Source: Victivallales bacterium
GTDB taxonomy: Bacteria; Verrucomicrobiota; Lentisphaeria; Oligosphaerales; Lenti-02
Direction: 5' to 3'
Assembly: GCA_018648945.1 (NCBI GenBank)
Contig: JABGQJ010000302.1
Coordinates: 1-8,739 of the forward strand
DNA length: 8,739 bases
Below the pieces are notes generated by a model that saw only the letters and a list, made by a program, of their open reading frames with translations, was not told the origin of the DNA and made no database searches. This document shows, piece by piece, positions 1-6,267 of the stretch (the stretch's first letter is position 1; each line of letters opens with the position of its first letter). Made by a program: the position numbers and the translations under genes.

Positions 1-608
1 ACCATCAACGCCTTGGTGCCGACCGGGGTGGCAAAGACCATATCCCCATCCACCAGCACCGATTCGCTCACGCCCCAGGTGATGTTCTTGCCGCCAAAGT
101 CCTCCAGGATGTTGACTGCCCAGAGCTCCGCGCCGTCGGCGGCATTGAGGCAGGCCAGGCGGCCATGGGCGTTCACCAGATAGAGTTTCCCGTCATCGAA
201 ACAGCAGGTGGGCCGTCCGCCGGGGTGCGACTTCTTCCAGGACTTGCCGTTGGTCGTCCGCCATTTGACCTTCCCCGCCAAGTCCAGCGCGAGCACAACC
301 AGTTCCTCGCCGACATCGCCGGCGATGTAGATAGTATCGCCGACGATGGCCGGCGAGCCGAAGCCCTTGCCGATGCCGTTGATTGCCCAGAGCTTCTTCG
401 GGCCGCCCTCGGGCCACTTCTGGAGAAGCCCCTTTTCCATCGACACCCCATCGCGGTGGGGGCCGCGCCATTGGGGCCAGCCCGGGGTGGGCGAGGGGAG
501 GGCACGGGTAGCGTCTTGGGCGGGTGCCCCAAGCAGCACGGTGCAGGCGAGCCAGGGACCAAGCATGGCAAACAGTCGGCGGCGAGACGGGGAGGTGGCT
601 GGCTTCAC
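1..608 (-). CDS. Secreted PQQ-like beta-propeller repeat protein (C-terminus beyond window)
   Basis: The first 203 residues of a BamB/PQQ-type propeller protein are visible. After the signal region comes WPQWRGPHRDGVS (residues 44-56), a motif that opens many planctomycete and verrucomicrobial PQQ-like propeller proteins. Blade-like repeats follow, for example VLALDLAGKVKW (105-116) and LACLNAADGAELW (151-163), which fit the pattern 'xxLxxxxGxxxW'. I chose the GTG at 608. It lies 3 bases after the stop of the upstream gene and has GGAG 6 bases before it. It gives a complete export signal: basic n-region with SRRRLF (8-13), hydrophobic AMLGPWLACTVLLG (14-27), and APA (28-30) before QDA. The ATG at 566 has no Shine-Dalgarno sequence and loses the n-region. 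In this family such proteins are often annotated as alcohol dehydrogenase-like without proof of PQQ binding; binding residues cannot be judged from this fragment. It is probably co-translated with the large glycoside hydrolase-like gene. Family is fairly sure, function open. Confidence 0.88.
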   Translation of the reverse strand, partial: MKPATSPSRRRLFAMLGPWLACTVLLGAPAQDATRALPSPTPGWPQWRGPHRDGVSMEKGLLQKWPEGGPKKLWAINGIGKGFGSPAIVGDTIYIAGDVGEELVVLALDLAGKVKWRTTNGKSWKKSHPGGRPTCCFDDGKLYLVNAHGRLACLNAADGAELWAVNILEDFGGKNITWGVSESVLVDGDMVFATPVGTKALM

Positions 609-611
609 AGA

Positions 612-3600
612 TTACTCCGTTGGGTAGATCTTGGTGATGGAGGCTTGAGCACTGACCCCGGCGGGGAGGTCGAGGAGGAGACGGAGCTGATTGGGCCCGG
701 GGCGGAGATCGGGCATGGGCTGGGGCAGGTGAACGCTCTCGGCTTTGCCGGTCGTGCGGAGTTCGCAGGCGGCAGGGGTGATGCGGAGCTGTTCACCGCT
801 GCCGAGAGAGACGGGCAGGCGGATGGGGGTGCCGTTGACCTCGATGGTGGGGTTGGGGATGCGGAACGTGGTGTGCAGCACGCGCAGGTCGTCGACGACA
901 CAGGTGACCGTGGCCCCGGCGGGAATGCCGTTGTAGTAGAAGATGATGTATTCGACCTTGCTGGGATCGAGCCTGAGCTTGTCCCAGGCAAAGGAGATGT
1001 AGCGCCAGCCGGTGAAGTCTACGCGGGTGACCATGTCGTGCCACATGCCCTTGGTATCGCGCATCTGGGCCTTGAAGGACTCGCCCTTGCCGTCGCCATG
1101 GAGCCAGAAGCCCATTCCCTTCCCACCCGAGAGGTCGAGCGGCGGAGAGAACCGGCGTCCCTTGGCCCCCCAACCGCCATTGTCGGCGCGCTTGCTGGTG
1201 GCGGTGTAGCGCAAGGCCTTGCCGGTCTTGGCACGATCGGTGGCGAGGGTGAGCTCGTGGGTGACGCCGGGCTTGGCGGGGACGCCCTTGGAGTCGGCAT
1301 CGTAGGCGTACTTGGCGTAGGTGTTGACTTGGGAAAGCTGGAACAGGGCAGGGTCGTCACAGGGCTCGATGACCGTGTTCTCGGGGCGGCTGTGGAGGTC
1401 GGGGTTGCCGATGTTGTTCGATAGCTGTAGGTCGAACTCGAAGCTGGCGCTCTTCGCATTCCGGCGAACGGGCAGATCCCAGGTGGTCGCTTTGGTGCCG
1501 ATGATGGTCCGCGGTCGCCCGTGCTCGCGGCCGAGGCGGGCCCAATCCACCCGGTCGGCGGGGGCGCGTTCGCCAAAGGGCGCGCCCAGGGCCAGGAGGG
1601 TCACTTCAGCGCGAGCATTGTAGCCAGCAGTCGTCTTGGCGGTGAGTTGGAGGGTGTTCTCGCCAGCGCGGAGCTTGGGCCAGTCTGAGCCAAGAGGGAA
1701 GGTGCTGAGGACAACCCCACGGGCATCGCGGACCGTGCCTTGCTGGGTCTCATCCACTTCCAGATAGTCGCCGCTGACAGTGCAATTCGGGAGACTCACT
1801 GGTTTGCCGCCATTGACGGTGAGGGTGATATCCTCGAGCGGCACGGCCCGGATGGGCAGAGCTCGGATGGGGCTGACGAGAACTTCGACCTGCCCGCCCG
1901 TGGGGATGTTGTTCAGATAGAGATTCAGCTCGCTGACCACGTGGGTGTGGAGGCGGTTGCGGAAGATGCCGTGCTGGCTGTAGTAGGGCCATTTGTAGTC
2001 GTGGTAGCGGTCGGCCGAGCGCTCGCGGAGGGGGATCTCCACGTACTTCCAGCCGGTGAAGTCCAGATCGATGTAGTGCTCGGCGTAACTGTGGGTGTGT
2101 TCGCGCGGATTCTCGAGCTGAACGTTGAGGATTGCGCCGCTCCCGTCGCCGTGAACCCAGAGGCCGAGGGCTTCGCCTGGGCGGATACTGAGATAGGGGC
2201 GGAAGTGGGTGCCGAACTTGGCCCACGACGCATTGCGTTCGGCAGTTTTGTTGGCTGCGATGAGACGGAGCGAGTGGGGGCCTTCCTTGGTACGCTTGGT
2301 ATCCAGCGACGCAGCCAGGCTGACGCCCGCCGCTTGCCCCCGCTTGCCGAAGGTCTTGAGATCCGCGAAGTCGGTGATGGTGACGTGCTGGGGGGAGTCG
2401 TAGGGCTCGACCGCGTAGAGGGATTCCAGGCGGAGCCGGAGGGGTTGCTCGGCGTGTGGGTTCTGCATTTGCCAAGTGGCGGGCATCGAGGTGGCGCGGT
2501 GCTTCCTGGTGGCCAGGGGGCGGAACTGCCAGTTCCCGTCGGGGGTTTGGCGCAGGCGGGCTTCGCGGCCTGGCTCGCGCAGCTTCTGCCGGGTCTCGTC
2601 GGTGAAGTAGCGGGAGAGACGCAGGTTCTCATACCAGCCGAGGATCGTGAAGAACTCGCTCTGCCGAGCATTGGGCGGACGGCTGCCCACATTGACGCCC
2701 TGGATGGACATGGCGGCATCGATGCTCATGGTCTTGCCGATGAAATACTCGACCTCCTCGGGGAACATGCCTCGGCTGATGGTGGAGGGGCCGGTCAATG
2801 CCCACCAACCAAGCTGGGGTTCGAGCAGATCCCGGCGGCGGTGGTTCTCGGCAGAGGCGATGTGCATGTCGGTGAACCGCTTGGGTGCCCACTTGGGATG
2901 GTCCCAGGCACCCAGGCGCGAGTGGAACCACCAGTTGTGATGCCCCCAGCAACTGGCTTCGGTCAGAGCCGGTCGTTTGAGCCGGTTGAAGATGGCGTGG
3001 CGCATGACCGGGATGCCCCGCCAGTGGCGCATGCCTTCGGAACCGTCGAAGTAGATCTCGTCCATCTCGCAGGTGTTGAAGACCTCGGCGATGCAATCCG
3101 CCAGTTCGCCCACCAGTGTACTGTTCTGCTCGGGGTAGAAGGCGAGGTAGCGCTGCAGCAAGTGGTCGACAGCTACCCCGGCCTGGTGTGTGCCGGGACG
3201 GGTCCTGAAGGCGCCCCGGATGCACTTGCGCAGGGCGTAGGGTTTGGTCTTGGCGATCTCGGTGTAGTGGATCATTTCGCCGCCAATGCGGACCACGTTG
3301 CCGTTGCCGGCATAGCTCCAGACCACGTCGTGGTTGCCGAAGGGCTCGGTCAGGAAAATCTCGGTGTCCTTCGGACCGAGGTCCTTGGCGAGGGTGTAGG
3401 ACGCATCCGGGACGAGGCGGGGATCGGCGACGGGAGTGACCCATGGGTCATTGGTGGAGATGCAGCCGGTGAGGGTGTGGATGCCGGCCTTCAGTCCGGC
3501 ATCGTGGATGCGCTTGACCGTTTCCTTCATTCCTTCCATCCCGTTGGGGAAGGCGCTCTTGCGGGGCTTGTAGTGGCCGAGGGATGTTCCCCAACCCGAG

Positions 3601-5057
3601 TAGTGCAGATTGGTGAATCCCCCACGCCGGGCGACCTCGATCCATGCATCCACATTGGCCTCGGTAACGTGGGCGAAGAGATAGGAGCCCCGGGTCTCCT
3701 CCGCGCCCATGGCCCACGGGCCGCCCTGCTTGGATACCGGCATCTTCTCGGTCACGGCGACTTCCTGGAGAATGGGACGGAAGTCCTCGCGCCTGCTGGC
3801 GACCAACGCGATGGCGCCGTTGCCCAGGCCGTGCTCGGCGTAGGTGGTGGCGGCGAGACCTCGGCGGCCCCCCGTCAGTTGCACCTTGGTATCGAGGTTG
3901 AGCGCCCGCATGCAGATGCCATGGGTGTCGTCGGCCAGAAGCCCGGCCATGGTGCCGGCATCCTGCGTGGTCTCGGCGGCGACTTGGCCAAAGGTCAGAG
4001 AGTCGCCTTCCGGGACCTTGGTGAGCTCGATCCGGAAATGGCGTTTGCGCGGGGTGATCTTGAGCCTGACTTCCCCGCCGCCCCGGCGGAGAGTGATGGC
4101 TAGCTCATCGCCTTCCTTGCGGCAAGTGCGACCGGTCAGACGCCGGCGCTCGCGTTGCAGGGCGACGAGGGGCATGGGGGCACGGATCAGTTCGCGCCCA
4201 TCGGGCAGGGAGCGCAGGGAAGCGATGCGTCCCAGCGTGTCTACGGTCAGCTCGCTGGCTGCGGTCTTGTAGGTGGCGATGATCGGCGCGCGGTTGCGGT
4301 CCTCCGGGGCGGGTTGCCATGCTGGCGACTGCCCCTCGGGATTGCGTCCCTGCTGGGTGGCGGCGAATTCGGCCTGGATTTCCGCCGCAGTCAGGGCTTG
4401 GTTGTGCAGCTTGAGCTCGTCGATCAGCCCCTTGTGGGTGTTCTTGCCGCCCCAGGTGCCGAGGCGGATGTCGCCTTCGTGCCCAACGGGGTGGTCCCAA
4501 CGCGCGGCGCCCACCCGCTTGCCGTTCACATAGGTAACGATATTGGGTCGCTTGAGGGTGGCGGCGAGGTGGTACCAACGGCCCATGACGATCTTCCGGA
4601 CGAGTCCCGAGCTGATCTCGCGCCACCGGTCGCCTGCGCGGCTGGCACTATGGCCCGGACGTCCCATGCGGAAGCTGCAGGTGTCGTCCTTCACGAAGAT
4701 CAGGAAGCCGCCGGGGCTCCAGACGCCACCGCTGACGATGTTGGGGTATTGCCCGGTTTCTTGCCAGAGAACCCAGCAGGAAACCGTCATTTCCTCGCTG
4801 CCGTCCAATTCGGGAAGTCCGGGGATGATGACCGCCGCCCCGTTGCCGGCGAAGGCCAGGGCCTTGCCGAAGGGGCCCTGCACTTGGCTGGCACCCTGTA
4901 GCTCCGCATCGTCGCCTGTGTCAGAGCCGTCTGGCGACAGGCCACCCATGACCTCCGTGAAATCCCAGTGTCCCAGCAGACCACGCGTGGGCCGCTCGGG
5001 GGCGGCAAAGAGCGTGAAGGACGCAAAGCCGAGAGCAAGGGCGATCGCGTGACGCAT
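612..5057 (-). CDS. Secreted multidomain glycoside hydrolase-like protein (LamG, GH-D-like barrel, duplicated jelly-roll modules)
   Basis: This 1481-residue protein starts with a Sec signal (h-region AIALALGFASFTLF, residues 4-17, then AAP). Residues about 25-233 look like a LamG/concanavalin domain, with GHWDF (29-33), GRWYHLAATL (159-168) and a closing IDELKLHNQALTAAEI (212-227). Residues about 258-450 resemble the N-terminal beta-sandwich of clan D hydrolases. A TIM barrel (about 455-800) contains FPNGMEGMKETVKRIHDAGLKAG-like sequence (503-525), matching the pattern seen in GH27/GH36. It also has DEIYFDGSEG (666-675), where D671 could be the nucleophile, TEASCWGHHNWW (699-710) and DMHIASAEN (730-738). 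Two C-terminal jelly-roll plus Ig-like units follow (about 891-1158 and 1237-1478). The ATG has GGAG 8 bases upstream. Family assignment below clan level and the substrate are not recognised; YFDG also recalls the GH29 nucleophile strand. A glycan-active extracellular or periplasmic enzyme is inference from the fold pattern, and a non-catalytic carbohydrate-binding role is possible. Confidence 0.9.
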   Translation of the reverse strand: MRHAIALALGFASFTLFAAPERPTRGLLGHWDFTEVMGGLSPDGSDTGDDAELQGASQVQGPFGKALAFAGNGAAVIIPGLPELDGSEEMTVSCWVLWQETGQYPNIVSGGVWSPGGFLIFVKDDTCSFRMGRPGHSASRAGDRWREISSGLVRKIVMGRWYHLAATLKRPNIVTYVNGKRVGAARWDHPVGHEGDIRLGTWGGKNTHKGLIDELKLHNQALTAAEIQAEFAATQQGRNPEGQSPAWQPAPEDRNRAPIIATYKTAASELTVDTLGRIASLRSLPDGRELIRAPMPLVALQRERRRLTGRTCRKEGDELAITLRRGGGEVRLKITPRKRHFRIELTKVPEGDSLTFGQVAAETTQDAGTMAGLLADDTHGICMRALNLDTKVQLTGGRRGLAATTYAEHGLGNGAIALVASRREDFRPILQEVAVTEKMPVSKQGGPWAMGAEETRGSYLFAHVTEANVDAWIEVARRGGFTNLHYSGWGTSLGHYKPRKSAFPNGMEGMKETVKRIHDAGLKAGIHTLTGCISTNDPWVTPVADPRLVPDASYTLAKDLGPKDTEIFLTEPFGNHDVVWSYAGNGNVVRIGGEMIHYTEIAKTKPYALRKCIRGAFRTRPGTHQAGVAVDHLLQRYLAFYPEQNSTLVGELADCIAEVFNTCEMDEIYFDGSEGMRHWRGIPVMRHAIFNRLKRPALTEASCWGHHNWWFHSRLGAWDHPKWAPKRFTDMHIASAENHRRRDLLEPQLGWWALTGPSTISRGMFPEEVEYFIGKTMSIDAAMSIQGVNVGSRPPNARQSEFFTILGWYENLRLSRYFTDETRQKLREPGREARLRQTPDGNWQFRPLATRKHRATSMPATWQMQNPHAEQPLRLRLESLYAVEPYDSPQHVTITDFADLKTFGKRGQAAGVSLAASLDTKRTKEGPHSLRLIAANKTAERNASWAKFGTHFRPYLSIRPGEALGLWVHGDGSGAILNVQLENPREHTHSYAEHYIDLDFTGWKYVEIPLRERSADRYHDYKWPYYSQHGIFRNRLHTHVVSELNLYLNNIPTGGQVEVLVSPIRALPIRAVPLEDITLTVNGGKPVSLPNCTVSGDYLEVDETQQGTVRDARGVVLSTFPLGSDWPKLRAGENTLQLTAKTTAGYNARAEVTLLALGAPFGERAPADRVDWARLGREHGRPRTIIGTKATTWDLPVRRNAKSASFEFDLQLSNNIGNPDLHSRPENTVIEPCDDPALFQLSQVNTYAKYAYDADSKGVPAKPGVTHELTLATDRAKTGKALRYTATSKRADNGGWGAKGRRFSPPLDLSGGKGMGFWLHGDGKGESFKAQMRDTKGMWHDMVTRVDFTGWRYISFAWDKLRLDPSKVEYIIFYYNGIPAGATVTCVVDDLRVLHTTFRIPNPTIEVNGTPIRLPVSLGSGEQLRITPAACELRTTGKAESVHLPQPMPDLRPGPNQLRLLLDLPAGVSAQASITKIYPTE
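615..618 (-). promoter_or_regulatory. Ribosome-binding site deciding the GTG start of the propeller gene
   Basis: On the minus strand GGAG sits in the last sense codons of the large upstream gene (ACG GAG TAA), 6 bases before GTG at 608-606. The stop codon lies between the two. Position and spacing suggest translational coupling and favour GTG 608 over ATG 566, which is preceded by GACTGTTTGCC with no purine-rich stretch. Confidence 0.7.
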
Positions 5058-5065
5058 GATTCAGT

Positions 5066-5069
5066 CTCC
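5066..5069 (-). promoter_or_regulatory. Ribosome-binding site of the large hydrolase-like gene
   Basis: Minus-strand GGAG lies 8 bases before ATG 5057 (GGAGACTGAATCATG). It supports this start, which also gives a clean signal peptide. Confidence 0.65.
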
Positions 5070-5094
5070 GTAATGGGTTCCTAGCCGACGGGCC

Positions 5095-5123
5095 ACTGTA
5101 CCACACTCCCCCAACGCAGGCAA
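5095..5123 (-). promoter_or_regulatory. Candidate sigma70-type promoter for the leftward operon
   Basis: On the minus strand a -35-like TTGCCT (5123-5118) and a -10-like TACAGT (5100-5095) are separated by exactly 17 bases. Each box matches the consensus at 4 of 6 positions, and TGG directly before the -10 box gives an extended -10 (TGn). Transcription would start near 5088, leaving a leader of about 30 bases with the GGAG site. This is a sequence match only; promoter rules in this lineage may differ. Confidence 0.4.
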
Positions 5124-5141
5124 AAGATGCGCGCCCTAGGC

Positions 5142-5169
5142 TTGTGCGAAACATGCGGGCCACTATGGT
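5142..5169 (+). promoter_or_regulatory. Weak candidate promoter for the rightward operon
   Basis: TTGTGC (5142-5147) and TATGGT (5164-5169) are 16 bases apart; they match the consensus at 3 and 4 of 6 positions. If used, the transcript would begin near 5176 and carry both octamer arrays in a leader of roughly 160 bases before the activase start. I saw no better -35/-10 pair upstream of 5339, but the match is poor. Confidence 0.2.
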
Positions 5170-5182
5170 CGCCCGAGTTCTC

Positions 5183-5238
5183 TGCGCTGACGCGCTTGTG
5201 CGCTGGCGCGCTGGAATGTTGGAATGTTGGAATGATGG
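5183..5238 (+). repeat. Left octamer array (7 units of 8 bp)
   Basis: Seven consecutive 8-bp units can be read: TGCGCTGA, CGCGCTTG, TGCGCTGG, CGCGCTGG, AATGTTGG, AATGTTGG, AATGATGG. The first four are GC-rich variants and the last three are AT-richer, but the period stays at 8 and units mostly end in TGG or a near variant. The AT-richer half is the inverted counterpart of the array at 5275-5326. Confidence 0.8.
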
Positions 5239-5274
5239 CAGTGCTCCCTCTGGCCATCCCGATGTTCCCGCCCT

Positions 5275-5326
5275 CCCAGTATTCCAGTATCCCAGCATCC
5301 CAGTATTCCAGCATTCCAGTATTCCA
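5275..5326 (-). repeat. Right octamer array (6.5 units of 8 bp), inverted relative to the left array
   Basis: On the plus strand the units are CCCAGTAT, TCCAGTAT, CCCAGCAT, CCCAGTAT, TCCAGCAT, TCCAGTAT and a final TCCA, consensus YCCAGYAT. Read on the minus strand they become CTGGAATA/CTGGAATG-like, matching the TTGGAATG units of the left array. As RNA, 5212-5238 can pair with 5300-5326 through three TGGAAT/ATTCCA blocks with G-U pairs between them. Several sliding registers are possible. The array ends 12 bases before the activase start codon. Confidence 0.85.
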
Positions 5327-5338
5327 CGGACTCATCCC

Positions 5339-6247
5339 ATGACCGGTATGATCTTCGATATCCAGAAGTTCTCGATCCACGACGGACCGGGAATCCGCAC
5401 GACCGTGTTCCTGAAGGGTTGCCCCCTGCGCTGTCGCTGGTGCCACAACCCCGAGTCGAACACACTCAAACCCCAGCTCTCCTTCATGCCCGAGCGGTGC
5501 ATCGGCTGCGGCTTCTGTTTCGAGCGCTGCCCGAATGAGGCCCATCGGATGACCGACGACGGGCATCTGCTGGACCGGGACAAGTGCGTGGAATGCGGTT
5601 CCTGCACGGAGAAGTGCTACGCCGAGGCCCTGGAGGTGATCGGCCGCGAGGAGACCGTCGAGGAAGTCTTGGCCGAAGTGCTCAAGGACAAACCCTTCTA
5701 TGAGACCTCGAAGGGCGGCATGACCCTCTCCGGCGGCGAACCGCTGATGCAGATCGATTTCAGCGAGGCCCTGCTCCGGCGTGCCAAGGAGGAGGAACTG
5801 CACTGCGCCGTCGAAACTTCTGGGTATGGCCCGTTCGAGCGCATCGAGCGGCTCCTGCCCTTCGTGGATCTCTGGCTCTATGACATCAAATCAGTGGACG
5901 ATGCGCAGCACCGCGACCTCACTGGGGTCTCGAACGAGACCATTCTGGCCAACGTGCGGGCTTTGCACGATCGGGGGGTGGAACTGCTCTTGCGGTTGCC
6001 CATGGTGCCTGGATACAACGCCAGCGAGGCGGATTTTCTGGCGTTGGCTGCGTTGGCCAACGAACTGCCCAATTGCCAAGGCGTGGAGATCATGCCGTAC
6101 CATCGCCTGGGCGAAGGCAAGCTGGAACGGCTCGGGGCTGATGGAACCTACCGGGCCGTGGCCGAGTCTCCCGAAGCGGAGACGGTGAACGGCTGGATCG
6201 ACCGGCTCACGGAGTTGGGTGCGAAGGTCATCAACGAGCGCAAATAG
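5339..6247 (+). CDS. Glycyl radical enzyme activating enzyme (radical SAM)
   Basis: This 302-residue protein uses S-adenosylmethionine and a 4Fe-4S cluster to make the 5'-deoxyadenosyl radical that abstracts hydrogen from the glycine of a partner enzyme. It opens with the family's signature IHDGPGIRTTVFLKGCPLRC (13-32). The radical SAM cluster is C28-x3-C32-x2-C35. Two ferredoxin-like 4Fe-4S motifs follow, C54/C57/C60/C64 and C83/C86/C89/C93, as in activases of glycerol dehydratase, choline lyase and hydroxyproline dehydratase; the classic pyruvate formate-lyase activase lacks them. GGMTLSGGEP (126-135) is the SAM-binding GGE region. Length is normal for the subfamily. Start: ATG 5339, with a weak GGA 8 bases upstream; ATG 5348 (M4) is an alternative that removes only three residues. 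Upstream in-frame starts would run through the octamer repeats and are unlikely. Its partner follows 20 bp downstream. Confidence in the function is high; specificity depends on the partner. Confidence 0.95.
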   Translation: MTGMIFDIQKFSIHDGPGIRTTVFLKGCPLRCRWCHNPESNTLKPQLSFMPERCIGCGFCFERCPNEAHRMTDDGHLLDRDKCVECGSCTEKCYAEALEVIGREETVEEVLAEVLKDKPFYETSKGGMTLSGGEPLMQIDFSEALLRRAKEEELHCAVETSGYGPFERIERLLPFVDLWLYDIKSVDDAQHRDLTGVSNETILANVRALHDRGVELLLRLPMVPGYNASEADFLALAALANELPNCQGVEIMPYHRLGEGKLERLGADGTYRAVAESPEAETVNGWIDRLTELGAKVINERK

Positions 6248-6254
6248 GCACGAC

Positions 6255-6259
6255 GGGAG
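6255..6259 (+). promoter_or_regulatory. Ribosome-binding site of the glycyl radical enzyme gene
   Basis: GGGAG lies in the 20-base gap between the activase stop and ATG 6268, with 8 bases of spacing. It is clearly stronger than anything before the activase, which fits higher production of the enzyme than of its activase from one mRNA. Confidence 0.7.
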
Positions 6260-6267
6260 CAGCCACG

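Noticed and set aside
173..571. Minus-strand frames at 173-571 and 193-471 as small genes
   Set aside because: They are shifted frames over the propeller gene. The third frame gives a signal peptide and PQQ-type repeats that continue to the window edge.
1740..4103. A 787-codon open frame on the plus strand opposite the hydrolase-like gene
   Set aside because: It lies wholly antisense to a convincing multidomain secreted protein, with no recognisable motif and the low-complexity composition expected of a shadow frame.
5183..5326. CRISPR array
   Set aside because: The units are 8 bp in direct tandem without spacers and switch orientation between halves; no cas gene is present.
5144..5338. An upstream extension of the activase frame starting at 5144
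   Set aside because: The extra 65 residues come largely from translating the octamer arrays. The family's normal N-terminus begins at MTGMIFDIQKFSIHDGPG, which corresponds to 5339.
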